A stretch of DNA of 64,000 bases from Gentiana macrophylla (GCA_026214975.1 CM047810.1:94132316-94196315), one strand, 5' to 3'. Numbered from the stretch's first letter, positions 1 through 11,601 are shown. The notes: generated from the letters alone by a model not told the origin. Program-made: numbers and translations.

Positions 1-401
1 TGGAAATCTCAACCGCTCTAGTCCCCACCGGTGACCTCAACACCACATAGCCTGCGGCCCCAGACTATTATCGTCAGCGAACTCTCCTCAAGCGGCCTAT
101 GGCCATTAATGCCCATAGCTCTTACCTGTCATTCCAAGCCCGATAGAGCATTGTCGGCACCTAAGCCTGTCCGCTACAATGCGCAGCACGTAATCGGTAA
201 ATCGCTACGCAATACAAACACTGCTTCAAGCCCGATAGAGCGTTATCGGCGATCAAACCCATTCGCTCCATAACATGGTATTTGAGCCCGATAGCTATTA
301 TCAGCATCTTTGTCACAAACGGCAACGTCAGGGTAACTTCAGCTTTAGGAACTCTACTCTCTGCCTTGACGGGCACGCCCAGGCACAGAGTAGTGGGGCA
401 T
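1..401 (+). other. 3' untranslated region of Tat element C, with hairpins and polypurine tract
   Basis: This stretch matches 20280-20633, the sequence just before the 3' LTR of element A. It is therefore the 3' untranslated end of a related element, C, whose body lies to the left of the window. It contains three copies of a short inverted repeat (CCGATA, six-base loop, TATCGG, with variants) near 143, 228 and 287. It ends in a polypurine tract around 386-400 (cagagtagtgggg), the usual primer for plus-strand DNA synthesis. No coding sequence is visible. Confidence 0.8.
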
Positions 402-1188
402 TGATATACCCGAACCGGAATGGGGCCCTGTTCATCTAGATTGGGCCTACTATCAGGCCCAATAACAAAGATATGGGGCCTCTATCCCCTCTGTCCGCAT
501 TCATAAGTCGGATCCTACCCGCCGTTCGTAAGCCGGGTCCAATCCGCCAACAGTAAGCCGAACCTGTCCTCTCCGTGTGATTTCCTACCCATATGGTCAA
601 GCTGATATCAAGACAAGGCAAATACGAGTCCGATGTTCACTACTTGCCATACTTATCTCGCCAGCTGGCTAAATCCAGACAGCTGTCTAGTCCACTTGTA
701 TTGCATGCATGATTATCTTTAATTTTGTACTCTTTTTTGTTTTTGGTTAAATGTAAAAATATATTAAATCAAGGTATGCAAGATACAAGAAGTTACATCC
801 TAATCAATGTAGGGACTAATCTAGAGCCTACACCATGTTGAGAAGAGGTTAGATTTGAAGATTCCAAGCAGCATAAGACCCCAAAGGTTATATGCTACAG
901 GAAACATCAGCCACTAAACACTTTATTGTCTTGTCATGAACAGTAAGCCGACATAGTCTTAGCCTATATATATGGGATCACAATGTAATAGAAAATGATC
1001 CAAGAACTAACACAAGCAGAGCTACTCTGCCAATTTGTCGATTCTCTTGTGTTTTCTCTCATAAGTATTATTCCGGCAGCCTAGTTCTTGTCCGTCACCG
1101 TACTCTATCTGGAGAAATCACAACTATAAAGCCTTATATCTTCAAGATAGACAATGTTACCGCAAACCTGTTATTCCACGCAATATCA
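402..1188 (+). repeat. 3' LTR of Tat element C (carries an insertion)
   Basis: The sequence begins TGATATACCCG and ends in CA, and aligns along its length with both LTRs of element A (2048-2666 and 20634-21262). It is longer because about 190 bases of LINE-derived sequence sit at about 732-925. A TATA-like CTATATATATG lies near 963. The other LTR of C is outside the window, so no target duplication can be checked; GCTAT (1189-1193) would be the right-hand copy. Confidence 0.85.
732..925 (-). mobile_element. short 5'-truncated LINE copy inside the LTR of C
   Basis: Compared with the LTRs of A, about 190 extra bases interrupt the LTR of C here. Read on the minus strand, the insert ends in TTTACATTTAACC followed by an A-rich tail. 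The same 3' end closes the LINE at 1189-1926. This is what target-primed insertion of a strongly 5'-truncated LINE leaves. The exact edges and target duplication are unclear because of the T-rich junction. Confidence 0.6.
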
Positions 1189-1926
1189 GCTATATATACT
1201 CTTTACCACTCTGGTTCTCTGTTATATATGTGCAACTTACATGACTTGGGTAGTGACCAGTTTTGATGTTGTGGGAGACCAGCTTTTTGGCTTCCTTGTT
1301 GCTTTTCTGTGTGCCCCTTGGACTGAATCAAACTCCCTCATCTTTGCTAAGTTTGTGCTGGTAGGGGTCAATATTGGCTTGCCATTACTGATTTTCTTCC
1401 CTGCATGGTGAGGGGCTGATGTAGTTCAAGTGTGTTGGCTATCAGGATTGCTTGGTTGTAGTGTGCACCTTGTACTTGGTTAGGTCCATTCCTCATCTCT
1501 GCTAAGTCTGTGCTTGTGAGGGAGGTAGTGCTATGGAATTATTGACCTTGATGGATGAGGGGATAAGCCAGTTCAGGTGTGTTGGCTATCTATCTACAAT
1601 CTTGTTTTAGCTATTAGGTCCCTTGTTTAGCTAGGGATTATGCAACTGACTTTTGTTTTGGATGATGGCTACTAGATTTACTGAGTTTTTTGTCTAACCT
1701 CAGGTGGTTACTTTTGGGATATGCTCTTTTGTGCTTCTCTGAATCTGTTCTTTTGGGTGTAGATGCTGAGAAGCACCATTATGACCCCTCTTTTGCTAGG
1801 TTGGGATATGCTCTGTTGGCTACATCTTGTGTAGACAATATGAGCCCAGTTTTGTAATTTTCACTTAGGATGTACATATTGTGCATACCTCCGTTTAATA
1901 AAATTTACATTTAACCAAAAAAAAAA
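1189..1926 (+). mobile_element. 5'-truncated LINE 3' region with poly-A tail
   Basis: About 740 bases of sequence unrelated to the LTR elements end in TTTACATTTAACC and a run of ten A (1917-1926), followed at once by pol sequence of element B. The poly-A end, lack of LTR structure and shared 3' terminus with 732-925 indicate a LINE 3' end inserted in the pol gene of B. I see no reverse transcriptase or RNase H motif in it; only the 3' part appears to be present. Element C lies at its left edge, probably inserted into it. Confidence 0.55.
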
Positions 1927-1983
1927 GGCCGTGAGTTCAATATGTCCTGGCACGCTGACAACTTGAAACGATATTACATGTAA
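1927..1983 (+). pseudogene. pol: C-terminal end of pol (integrase tail) of element B
   Basis: The reading frame ends FNMSWHADNLKRYYM-stop, close to the end of pol in element A (LNMPWHTDNLKRYYM-stop at 15801). This is the tail of the integrase C-terminal domain in Tat elements. Upstream it is cut by the LINE poly-A at 1917-1926, so only about 18 residues remain. Confidence 0.75.
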
Positions 1984-2139
1984 GAGCAATGAACTCAACT
2001 CTTTTCTAGAAACATTTTTTGTAAAGGCTTTGAGCCCGTTTTATTATTGATATACCCGAACCAAAATGGGGCCCTGTTCACCTGGATTGGGCCTATTATC
2101 ATGGCCCCATAACGAAGATATGGGACTTCTTTCCCCTTA

Positions 2140-2240
2140 GTCCGCACTCATAAGCTGGATCCTACCCGCCGCTCGTAAGCCGGGTCCTATCCGCCAACAG
2201 CAAGCTAGATCCTGTCCGCTGGTCATAAGTCGGACTCCTC
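2140..2240 (+). repeat. degenerate ~31-bp tandem repeat in U3 of the A LTR
   Basis: Four imperfect copies of a unit of the form TCGTAAGCCGGGTCCTATCC lie head to tail. The same array is in the 3' LTR (about 20727-20823), and a three-copy version is in the LTR of C (about 488-565). Tandem repeats in U3 of plant retroelements often affect transcription, but here that is inference. Confidence 0.65.
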
Positions 2241-2443
2241 CTCTCCGTGTGATTTCTACCCATATGGTCAAGCTGATTTCAGGACAAGGCATATACGAGT
2301 CCGATGTTCGCTGCTCGCCATACATATCACTCCAGCTGGCCACTTTGACAGCTGGCTAGGCCACTTGTATTGCATGCGTAATTATCTTTAATTATGTATT
2401 CTTAATTGTCTTGTCATGAACAGTAAACCGACATAGTCTTAGC

Positions 2444-2453
2444 CTATAAATAT
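2444..2453 (+). promoter_or_regulatory. TATA box of the A 5' LTR
   Basis: CTATAAATAT lies about 215 bases before the LTR end and is conserved at 21030-21039 in the 3' LTR and (as CTATATATAT) near 963 in the LTR of C. The position fits a plant LTR promoter. Confidence 0.7.
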
Positions 2454-2666
2454 GGGATCACAATGTAATAGAAAGAATCCAAGAACTAATACAAGCAGAT
2501 ACACTCTGCCAATTTGTCGACTCGTTCGATAGTTCTTCACCAAACACTTATCCGGCAACCTTGTTCTTGCTCACCGCCGAGCTCTCCCCGGAGAAATCAT
2601 ACATATAAGCTTTATATCCTCAAGATAAACACTGTCACCGCAAACCTGATATTCTACGCAACATCA

Positions 2667-2688
2667 GTTGGCTCCTTTACCGGGAAAC
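2667..2688 (+). other. degenerate primer-binding site of element A (tRNA-Asp type)
   Basis: Directly after the LTR, TTGGCTCCTTTACCGGGAAA resembles the complement of the 3' end of plant tRNA-Asp (TGGCGCCGTTGCCGGGGA), a primer used by many plant Ty3 elements. Several mismatches show decay or a variant primer. Confidence 0.55.
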
Positions 2689-3550
2689 ATCATCATCATT
2701 CAGCTTCAAGGTGTCATTTGCTCCACCGCAAAGACGATTTTACAGTGTCTCCGACAGAGACGCCGCCTGGGATAATCCAGCCCAGACATCATCATTTTCT
2801 TCATCTCAGCAACATACACGGAGCAGGGATCACCAAACTCCGCACAAACCGCCTCATCCGGAAAGAAACATTTGCAAACTCATACACGAGTCCATCTTTA
2901 AATACCCAGGTTGGTTTGTATGCCTTTTTCGCAGTTTCAGATCTTCAAGTAATAAGGAATCTGAATACTTGACAATACCACTTGAAAAATAACCCTCAGT
3001 AAACACCCTCTGCATTTTGATGTTTTGAGTTGAAAAAAATATCTAGCCACAAGCCAAAATATCTCACCAAAATAACTTACTAAAATACTTCCGAAAATCC
3101 TAGTCAGAAATGGCGGGTTCAAAACACTTTAACCCCGTTACTCCAAGTAAGGGGGTAACCAGGATAGCTCGCGGCATGCGAACACGCAGCGCGGGGAGCC
3201 GAGCAGAAAAGTACTATCTGCAGGGGCTGATCCAGGGCAAGACATCACGCCCGATGTTTAATCCGTAAGTCTGATAGCAGCATGGGAGACCATGTTAAAA
3301 TCGCCCACGGTCTGATGCATTCGTTTGTTTTTCTTGCATTTGCGAAACCAGGAAGCAATATTCTGAGTCAGTAATTTTTCAAGGGCGCTGAGAAAATAAC
3401 CTAGCAAACATGTGGAGCTACGAATCTAAGATGGCAAAAGCAAGGGAAGCAATACATTTGAAGCACCAAGATGGCTCCGAAAAGAAAAAGAATTTTTTTT
3501 TTCTTTTAAGGCTTAAATTCTTCGTGGTACAATGTTGAAGGCAAGGTACT
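2689..3550 (+). other. leader of element A before the D insertion
   Basis: This is the untranslated leader between primer site and gag. Apart from a 52-codon reading frame at 3110-3268 I see no coding capacity. Its GC-rich part (3110-3270) resembles the composition of gag of A. The right border with element D, near the T-runs at 3490-3560, cannot be fixed from sequence alone. Confidence 0.45.
3110..3268 (+). CDS. short leader ORF of element A (52 aa, unknown)
   Basis: An ATG opens a 52-residue frame beginning MAGSKHFNPVTPSKGVTR. It is rich in Lys/Arg and GC-rich, unlike the flanking sequence. The frame overlaps a good splice-donor match, GTAAGT at 3265-3270, just before its stop, and a pyrimidine-rich stretch ending in CAG lies near 3352. 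It may be an N-terminal gag exon or a small upstream ORF. I do not recognise the protein, and the joined frame closes soon after, so neither option is established. Confidence 0.3.
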   Translation: MAGSKHFNPVTPSKGVTRIARGMRTRSAGSRAEKYYLQGLIQGKTSRPMFNP

Positions 3551-6500
3551 ACCTTTTTTTTCTTATGTTTTACTACCTTTTGGTTTTTTGAGCGTAAGTT
3601 ATCCTATACATGGACCTTAGTATGAATCGTAGCCCGGAGTTGGTTTGTAAGATTAATTTTATTAGTGTCGAAGGTTTTGCCCCATATCTGTCTCATCTAG
3701 AGGGTGTAGGGAAACATGTAGTAGTTGAAGGAAGCAGTGAATAAAGTGTTCCTCGTAGTTCTATTAAAATCTCATGGTCCTATGCATGAAATTGCTTCTA
3801 CTGGCCATGGGAGCAACAAATTGTGTAGTTTAAGCATTCAAAATCTAATGAAGACGTTGAGTTTTGAGAAAACACAATCTTCTGCTTTCGTTGAGTTTTA
3901 TGGTGATGGCTTATCGGTGAACCCACCTTAAACAGAAACGAGATTACGCTTAGGGTGACAATTTAGAAATCGCAGAATCATAGTACATGGGTTCGGAAAT
4001 GGTCTAACAATGGCTGGGCGAGTTCAACCGAGCTTGGCTCAATCGACTCCTCCACGTGTGATATGCGTTATGGCAGTTCCACAAGACTTAGCATAGCCGA
4101 TAAGCCTTCGGGCTAACGCGTGGCTTAATCTTGACGAATTGGCCTCGAATCGTCACATATGTTCCAACGAATAAGACGGCGTAGGCTTGCCTACATAACC
4201 GACCTTATTCGAGTACTTTGATTCATTGTTTCTTATTGTCAAGGCCAAAACCGTAATTTTAACCAAATTCACTAATTCTAAAAGCGAGCCGAGGTAAGAG
4301 CTTTGGATAAATGGTATGGATAAATATCGTTTCCTAGGTCTCACAACCAAAGGAAAAGTATTAATCATAAAAGCAACAAGCCACCTCTAATAGTGCTCGA
4401 GAGGTCAAAGTCCAGCGATCCAAGAATAATGGTGACAAGGATCTTTGTTTGGAAAGTCGAGTGAGGACTTTAAACTCGTAACTACTTCTTTAAAACCCTT
4501 AGGATTTCTTTTTAGGATTTTAGGTTTTGTTTTCTTTGAGTCAAATAAGAGTAACGTGACATATGTTGAGGTTTTTATTTTGCCGTGTTCCGATGGCCAT
4601 TAGGCTAAGGATGTGCAAAACTTTTTTACTCAATATAGGCCACGTGAAATAGAGTTCCGTAGGAGAGTCGAGAATTTGCTAAATAAAAGGAAATTTAGCA
4701 AACAACCTTAAGATGGAAGCATTAAGAGAGCTTGAGAATTTACGAAAATGTAATGAGAGAATGATTGAGTGCGAACAAGAACAATTTTGGTCAACTTCCA
4801 AAATCTTTTAGAATGGTGATCCAAGTGAAAATTCAAAGTGGTGCGCAATTCATTCTGCAACTATCCTTATCTTTCCCTTTACACTTTTTCACCTTCAAAC
4901 TTTTCGATCCTCTCACCAATCTGCCCCGGAAGTTCACATTTCTAACCATTCTTTCATTGCTTCTCTTTCTTTCCATCTGTTTCACTCTCCCACCCAATCT
5001 CAATGCCTTCACCATTTTCAACCCACCCATAACCCACCCATTTTCACTCTCCCACCCATCATACTCTCAACCTCCATTTTGTTTACAAAATACCTGTGTG
5101 TTGCTATTGCTAAGTTTTATTGATTATTTTTTATCATTTTGATTTTCATGATCCTAGTTGGGGTAAGTGTAGCTCTGACCCTAGCTAGATTTTAAAGATT
5201 TTTGGTTCGATCAAAGTACAACTTATCTTTCTACCGGGAGTTTTAAACTTCACATTTTTTTTCCGTCTATTCCGGTATTTCTAGATGATAAGTTTTGTTC
5301 TGAACTATCACACCGATCCGACCTTGTTGATGACGGTTATGACTTTTACGTGATACATTGGGTTATTACCAAGTTTCTCTTTTATACTGGACTGATTACA
5401 TAGTGAGCCAGTCCACCTCGTGTTTTCCCACATGGGGTTATGCTTTTTTATCTTTGTCTTATCCACCCGGTTGTAGATGAAGACCACCATCTTTAGTTGC
5501 TTGTTTATTTTTCTTTCTATTTAGTATTTTTCTTTTTGTCATTGGTTGTATAAAATAAAGTGGCTTAAACTGTTTTTAGGTACTTATACCTCATTACTGC
5601 CACATTATTTTATAACTTCCATAGACATGGTGTTATTATCGGTTTCGTGGAGTTTGTCAGCTTATACAGGTTTTCACTTGCTTCTCCACAACGTGCTGAC
5701 ATTTACTCTGATATTGTTCCTTTACTTGAGAGCCGTTTCCAGAGCTAAGTCTTTTTCCTAACTTCTCATTTATTTTTGTCATTGAGGACAATGTCATGTT
5801 TAAGTGGGGGGTAGGAGACTTAGCCATGTTATGTTATAATGGAAAACTGAATGAAACGGTAAAAAATTGAATAAATTGAATAAATACCATATTATGTATC
5901 TCGTACCCTTAGAATTGTGAGTTCCTAGCTAAGAGTTGATAGGAAAGGAACCAAGTTTCATGAGTACGTGATCATTTTATACTTATGTTAGGTAAATTTA
6001 AGGATATTCATGCTCGTTTTTGCAAGTAGTTATTTATTATTCAATTACTCAATCTGTGAATCGAGTATACCGCGCAAATCATAATAACTGAAGAAATTAT
6101 GTGTACATTGCATAGATGATTGGTTATGTAGACTTAGTGTCGATACTTATTGGGTGATGTATTCTTATCTTCTTGCCAACAAAAGCGGAGTAATAAGCTT
6201 GAGATGTACACGTGTTTTAGCAAAATGTTAGACAACGGCTTGTAGTAACATTACCAAAGTAGCCCCGCGCTTGTGGTAATATTCGATGCTATACATGATC
6301 TAAGATAGGGGATACTACAAAAGTTTTCTTCCTTGAGATTTATAGTATTTGAAAAATATGAAGATATGAAAAATATTCAACTCTTTAAGAGGCTTTGAGT
6401 AGTACTCGGTCTCCAAGTCCAAAATCCCTATAGATACGCTCTTGCTTATTGCTCAGTGCTCTAACCATTGCAAGGCATAAGAAGTATGAATCTTTGAGGT

Positions 6501-6746
6501 TGGTAGGTTGAGATTGCGAAGTTAGCATAAACTCTAATCTTGCCACATTTATATAAAACCAATGCACATGCACACATCACTGATGATTCATAGTGAGTAG
6601 TGAATAATGGATATCTTATGAGCATGACTAGTATGAGTTGACTTGAGTTTCTTGTGTAAGTATGTTTTGACCATAGAAAATGTTGTCTTGGGAATGACTT
6701 ATTAATGCTTTGTTCGGGACGATCAAAGTCTAAGTGGGGTAGTAGT
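3551..6746 (+). mobile_element. internal remnant of Athila-like element D
   Basis: No reading frame longer than about 125 codons and no recognisable pol domain is present. At 5783-5815 the sequence GAGGACAATGTCATGTTTAA, followed by a G-rich run, resembles the post-pol segment common in Athila and related Ty3 elements. A second purine-rich tract (aagtggggtagtag) ends right before the LTR start at 6747. The 5' LTR of D is not found, so D is truncated on its left. Some of 3551-5150 could belong to another insertion. Confidence 0.5.
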
Positions 6747-9700
6747 TGATGACGGTCAAATTATACCCGTAAATGTCATCAACATTATCCTTAAATCGAG
6801 CCAAATAATATATATTTAAGTATTAAATCACTCGTTTATATTTATTATTTAATGTTAAGTGATTATTAATATGATATTTGGTATTTAGCCGTTTTCATTA
6901 TTAAAAGCCGATTTATTGTGCGATAAATGCTGATTTTATAGATCACGACAAATCGAGAGGATAAATGTCATTCAATCAATGGATCTCAAGATAATAAGGA
7001 AGAAAATCGGAGCATTAATCAAGAGATAAATTAGAGAAATCAGATCAACACGCAAGCGTGGAGTGGGGAGCAAGATAGACGAGAAAAACGATTAACGTGT
7101 GCAAATGTTAGGTTCGGTCGACCGAGCCTATAGCTTCGGTCGACCGAGTGAGGCTTGATGGGAGTCAACTTTACGTGATTCCGGTGCATTTTCTACCCCC
7201 GTTTACCACACTTTTAGCATGTTTCTTGGTAATTTAGACCGTTTTAGGGGTAATATCGTGAGTTTATAGCACGGGGAGTAAATCCGTCACTTTGATGGTT
7301 TACTACCTCCTTTTATTGATATTGACCCTATTCCGAGCACTTTTACCCTCCGGAATGTTTTGGTTGTTTTTGGTTGTTGTGATGATGTAGGGTATTGGTG
7401 TCTCGAGAACCCGGAAGGCGAAGATTTATGATGATAAGTGTGATCAAGGTGCAAGAATGAGCCAAGAAAGAAGAAAGAATAGGAAAAGGAAGAGAAAGAG
7501 TTGGTGCCCGAGTGGACTATTTCGATTCGAAGCATTTTGACCCATGATGGAGGCATTTTCTGGTCATGCCTTCTTCATAAAAGTTGTAGAGAATTGAAAG
7601 AGCTTTCCAACGCATCTTGAATCACCCAAATCGGAGCTCGGATGAAGAAGTTATGAAGGTTTTACTGCAGCATAAAAATTCATCATGCGAAAACGACGTT
7701 TGGAGCTTTAAACGTGCGTTTGGGCTTTTCTCTTTGCATGAGTGTTAGAGGCTGAAACGCACGTTTAGGAACCTTCCAACGCGTGCGTTTGGCTCATTTC
7801 TGCTATAAAAGCTGCAAATTTCACGAGAGAAGAGAGGCGCGCGAATGGAGTTGTTTTAGGGTAATTTTGGGCGATTTTCTTCGTTTTTAGGAGTTAGAAT
7901 TAGTGTAATATACCGTTAGAATCGTCTTTCAATCCTCTCTTTGATTATACAACTCAAATCTTCGATCCGTAACATTTCGATTGTCAAAAATTTGATCTTT
8001 TGGAGCACGAATTTTCCCTCTCTTAAATCTCAATCAAGTAAGTATGTTTGCTTGTTCTTTTGTTGTTATTGCTATGTTTTTCTTCATTGTTTGTTGTTTA
8101 GATTGTATAATGTGTAGCTAATTTCTCTCCATAGCCGGGTCATGTGAAATTTGGTGAAATCACTCTTTGGGTGATGAAATTGGGAGTGGGTAGTGCTTTT
8201 TATTGTTTAATCTTGCTCGTTTCACGTCGTAAAACTTGTTATAACGGATTTGGGCTAGATTAGCTACCTAGGTCAAAATCACACACATCACTCTTGAGAG
8301 TTGTTCAGATAGAGGGGTGTGGGAAAAGGGTTCTAGGATCGTGGTGAGACCCGGCTTAGTTGTTAAGCCGGGCCCAAAGTGAGGTTACTCGTTTTAACGT
8401 TTAAGCGGCTCTAGTGCGTATCATGGCTTGTTAGTGAATCTTCTAAAGGGAAGGGTAGTTAACATGGCATATGGTGTTAAATGAGAGTTGTTCAGACCTT
8501 AACACCGGATTTAGGAGCATGCACCCGTGAAATTAAATGCAAGAGTTCTTTTGTCATATTGCACACTCCCGGTTTTGTCTATCCTTGGGGTTGAAATTAG
8601 CTATTTGGATCATGGTTCGGCTATGTCCCTCTCCCTTAGTTAAACTTCATTGCTAATCGCTTTAATGTCGTTGTAGTTGTATAAACATTTTCAACCATCG
8701 ATTTTCCTAGACTAAGTTTGAAGTTTGCTTTGGTACTCACAAAAACACTTTCCCTTGGGTTCGACCTCGTACTCTGTAGCTATGCTAGCAATCGACCCGG
8801 TACACTGCCGGTTAGAGAGTTAGTTTACCCACAGTTTCGAGTCCTTATAAATTGTTTTTGTTGGGGTGAATTTTAGCTCAATCAAGGCTCTTCGGTTGAC
8901 CGAGCCTTAGGTTTGGGTCGGTTTCCGGCTTATATCGTGCTTATCTTCTAGAACCACCCTAAGTCGGCAAAAACCTCTATATAAGCAAGCAGCTACGAGA
9001 ATTGTAATATACACCTTAGACACCAACACATCCCTTCATTCTTTCTTCAATATTATAGCTTTGATACAATGTAGAATAATTTGAGGGTTTCAAAGCAATT
9101 TAAGAATTTGCAATATGTAAGCCTTTATTTTTTCTGTTTCTTTCTTTTAAGTAATTAATCCCTCCCAATTATGCTTTATCGTTTGAGTTAGTTAATCATA
9201 GCTAGATGATGTAGATCTAGGCTATGACGTTAGGGATGTGGCGACTCCTTGTCTATGAGGATCTCATAACCTACGTCATACACTTAGTTTCTATCCATGA
9301 ATCTGTATTGTTTAATTAATGTGTATCTAAGTTAGTTTATATGAATGCTTTACGAGTTCTTGTTTAATTAATTGCGTATGATGATGAAACGAGAGATACG
9401 TTCAGGGATGTAATCTGGGGACGAAATTGATTCGGGTGACCGAATGAGTTCACTCGGTCGACCGAGCCCACCTATTCGGTCGACCGAGCCCTCTGTTCAT
9501 CCGTTAGATAGCCATGTCTTTATGGTTAGGTTAACTTAATAGAATTTATTATCTCAGTAGGTATGGCTATGGCTACGTTACTCGCTTAGTTTAATTAAAA
9601 CGTGTAAAAAGGAAATACCAATATAAAACTCTTAGGTAGGCTTATGAATTGCTCTTCACGGACGTTCAGCGTTATCTAGGTAGGTTTATATTTGGGGATT

Positions 9701-10299
9701 GCTAGCACTTGATTATACATACGTCGTAGATTAGCATGAGACTATAACTTGGTAATTGCTAGTTGGACGTGAGCTTGAGTAATCGCTTAGGAAACGCCTA
9801 ACCATAGGAATGTTGCTCAGAGCGAGGTGTACGATTAATATCGGCATCCTTAGTGTCGTAGCGTGCAAGTTATATGAGATGGATACCCAAAAGGTGAAGT
9901 CACGTAATGTAGCACGGTGATACAGCAACCTAACCGGTGCTAAGTCAAGTTTAAGAGGATGACTCCGTAGCCAATCTAAGATAGATACAAATGGATTGTG
10001 ATTAATAAGTTCGATTTATTATATAAATTATCTAGGTCCGCACGATAAAGACTATAATTGGGGAGGTTAATTACGTTGTGTCAAGTCGTGTCTTTACTTT
10101 TCTTGTCTTATGTTGGTCGTAGACCGCCTCTATGTCCTTGACATGTTTAATTAATTGTTTGTATATGAAATTACCCACAATTGGTTCCCTGTGGGATCGA
10201 CCTTGATTCACTATAGCTATACTACGATGGGCCTAGTCCTCTTGCTAGTACTGGTTTATGGTGGTCGAGTATATTATAACCTGATTGACCCCGTCATCA
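6747..10299 (+). repeat. 3' LTR of element D, split by a solo LTR
   Basis: The LTR begins TGATGACGGTC after a polypurine tract and ends ACCCCGTCATCA at 10299, where gag of A resumes. Without the nested solo LTR it is about 1.8 kb. A TATA box (CTATATAAG) lies near 8977-8985. The palindrome CGGTCGACCG occurs repeatedly on both sides of the nested insertion (about 7117, 7138, 9455, 9478, with a variant near 8893). This shows that 8890-10299 continues the LTR begun at 6747. ATATG (10300-10304) should be the right target duplication; no left copy was identified. Confidence 0.65.
7156..8884 (+). mobile_element. solo LTR inserted in the LTR of D
   Basis: A 1729-base segment starts TGATGGGAGTC and ends GCTCAATCA. 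It is flanked on both sides by AGGCT (7151-7155 and 8885-8889), a perfect 5-bp target duplication. A TATA box (CTATAAAA, 7803-7810) lies within, and the 3' part resembles ends of large Athila-type LTRs. There is no internal region, so it is a solo LTR left by recombination between two LTRs. Confidence 0.85.
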
Positions 10300-11531
10300 A
10301 TATGCGAGCCTACATAAGAGAAAGGGCTAGAGTCCGGGAAATACATGAGGCGGCGGTCAGAAAGAGCCGTGGGAAAGACATCGCAGGAAACATCTTACCA
10401 AATAATGAACAAGAGGCTGTTTCAGCAGGGGGAGCGTCCTCACAGCAAGACTCATATAAGATAGCTCTACAAGCACACATGAAATATGTAAAGGAAATGC
10501 GAGTAGGAAATACGTTGCAAATTGCTGAGGGGCTACCACCTCAACCTATCCGCAAATTCAACCCTCCTCAACCCGCACCAACAGAGGTGCAGCTCACTCT
10601 CATTCCCCCAAAAACAGTCCAACCTCAACGATCAGAAACGGAGGGAATCAGCCATGCAACTTCGCATCCAAAAGGGGATAGGAAATCAGCTCTAGGTCGA
10701 CTGAGGCCCGTGGTCGACGATCGCGGTGCAGCCCCGGGGCGACCTAAGAATCCTCGTCAGGTCCGCACTCGCACGGAAGGACGGGGGGATTCGCAAGTTG
10801 AAGAAGGTTACGTTGCGCCCCCACCTATCCCTCAAAATCAGGTGGATATGGGCATAATGAAAAAGCAGATAGAGAGGTTGCAAAAAGGTACGGCGGGTGT
10901 TAAGGTTGTTCCGACGTCGGGAACGAGTGTACTTCATCCCAACATTTTGAAAGCAGCACCAAGAGGGGGGACTCACTACCTAAATTTCATTAATTACCAT
11001 GGAGCCACAGACCCTCTGGATTGGCTATCCGCATTTCAAAGCAGAATCAGCTTGTGCACGTCTAGCGACGAGGCCTGGTGCATAGCTTTTGTGGGATCGA
11101 TGCAGGACAGGGCAGCATCACGGATCCGCGGTCTTCCTCCGGGTTCGATCTTATCTTGGGATGATCTGATCAACAAATTTATAGCGGAGTTCAGATCAGT
11201 AGGAGGACCCAAAAAGACACACATCGACTTGCATGAAGTCCGACAGGTCGAAAATCAGGGTACCCGCAGCTACTATGAGCTGTTTTATAAAGTATATGAG
11301 CAAACCAGGGGCTTGGCAAACAATGTCGTTATGAGCAGTTTTGAAACAGGGCTGAATCCCGGTTACTTGAAATCTTATTTTGCTTTAACTCCACCAGCGA
11401 ACTTACAAGAAATGTTAAGTTCAACAAGAAAGTACATCGCCACTACGTGCAACGAAGGAACGTCTTCGTCCAATAAAGGCAAACAGAGAGGTCGAGTGGC
11501 GCGATCGCCAGAGACGACCGCAGAATACTGA
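10155..11531 (+). pseudogene. gag: gag of element A, 5' end replaced by D LTR sequence
   Basis: Gag of A proper resumes at 10300, immediately after the D LTR (MRAYIRERARVREIHEAAV onward). The upstream 48 codons of the open frame come from the D LTR and include a hydrophobic stretch (MGLVLLLVLVYGG), so the frame is an accidental LTR-gag fusion. Residues about 270-430 carry the capsid-type retrotransposon gag domain (DPLDWLSAFQ, then GLPPGSILSWDDLINKF). It forms the Ty3 virus-like particle shell. The frame stops at 11531, and the nucleocapsid part continues in another frame at 11602. The true N terminus was displaced by D. Confidence 0.8.
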
Positions 11532-11601
11532 TCGGGATGTCAAAAAACCCGAGAGATTTAAGGAAGAACACTTCACGCCGCTCAGAATATCCTATACTCA
11601 A

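Larger units (their letters stand above)
2048..2666 (+). repeat. 5' LTR of element A
   Basis: Begins TGATATACCCG, ends ACGCAACATCA, preceded by ATTAT. It matches 20634-21262 across its length. The 3' copy has an extra ten-base duplication (GCCGAGCTCT) near 21165-21180. The U3 part contains a degenerate repeat of about 31 bases (2140-2240). TATA is at 2444-2453. Confidence 0.93.

Noticed and set aside
1154..1411. Frame of 85 codons with hydrophobic stretches
   Set aside because: It spans the LTR end of C and the LINE fragment and has no family similarity I can see.
2514..2992. Two overlapping plus-strand frames of 93-152 codons
   Set aside because: They start inside the LTR and cross the primer site of A; leader sequence, not genes.
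4059..4161. Occurrences of ATATG that might mark the left target duplication of D
   Set aside because: None is followed by TGATGACGGTC, the LTR start of D, so they are chance matches.
4765..5142. A 125-codon frame with many Phe, Leu, Pro and Ser
   Set aside because: Low-complexity pyrimidine-rich sequence within decayed element D; no domain.
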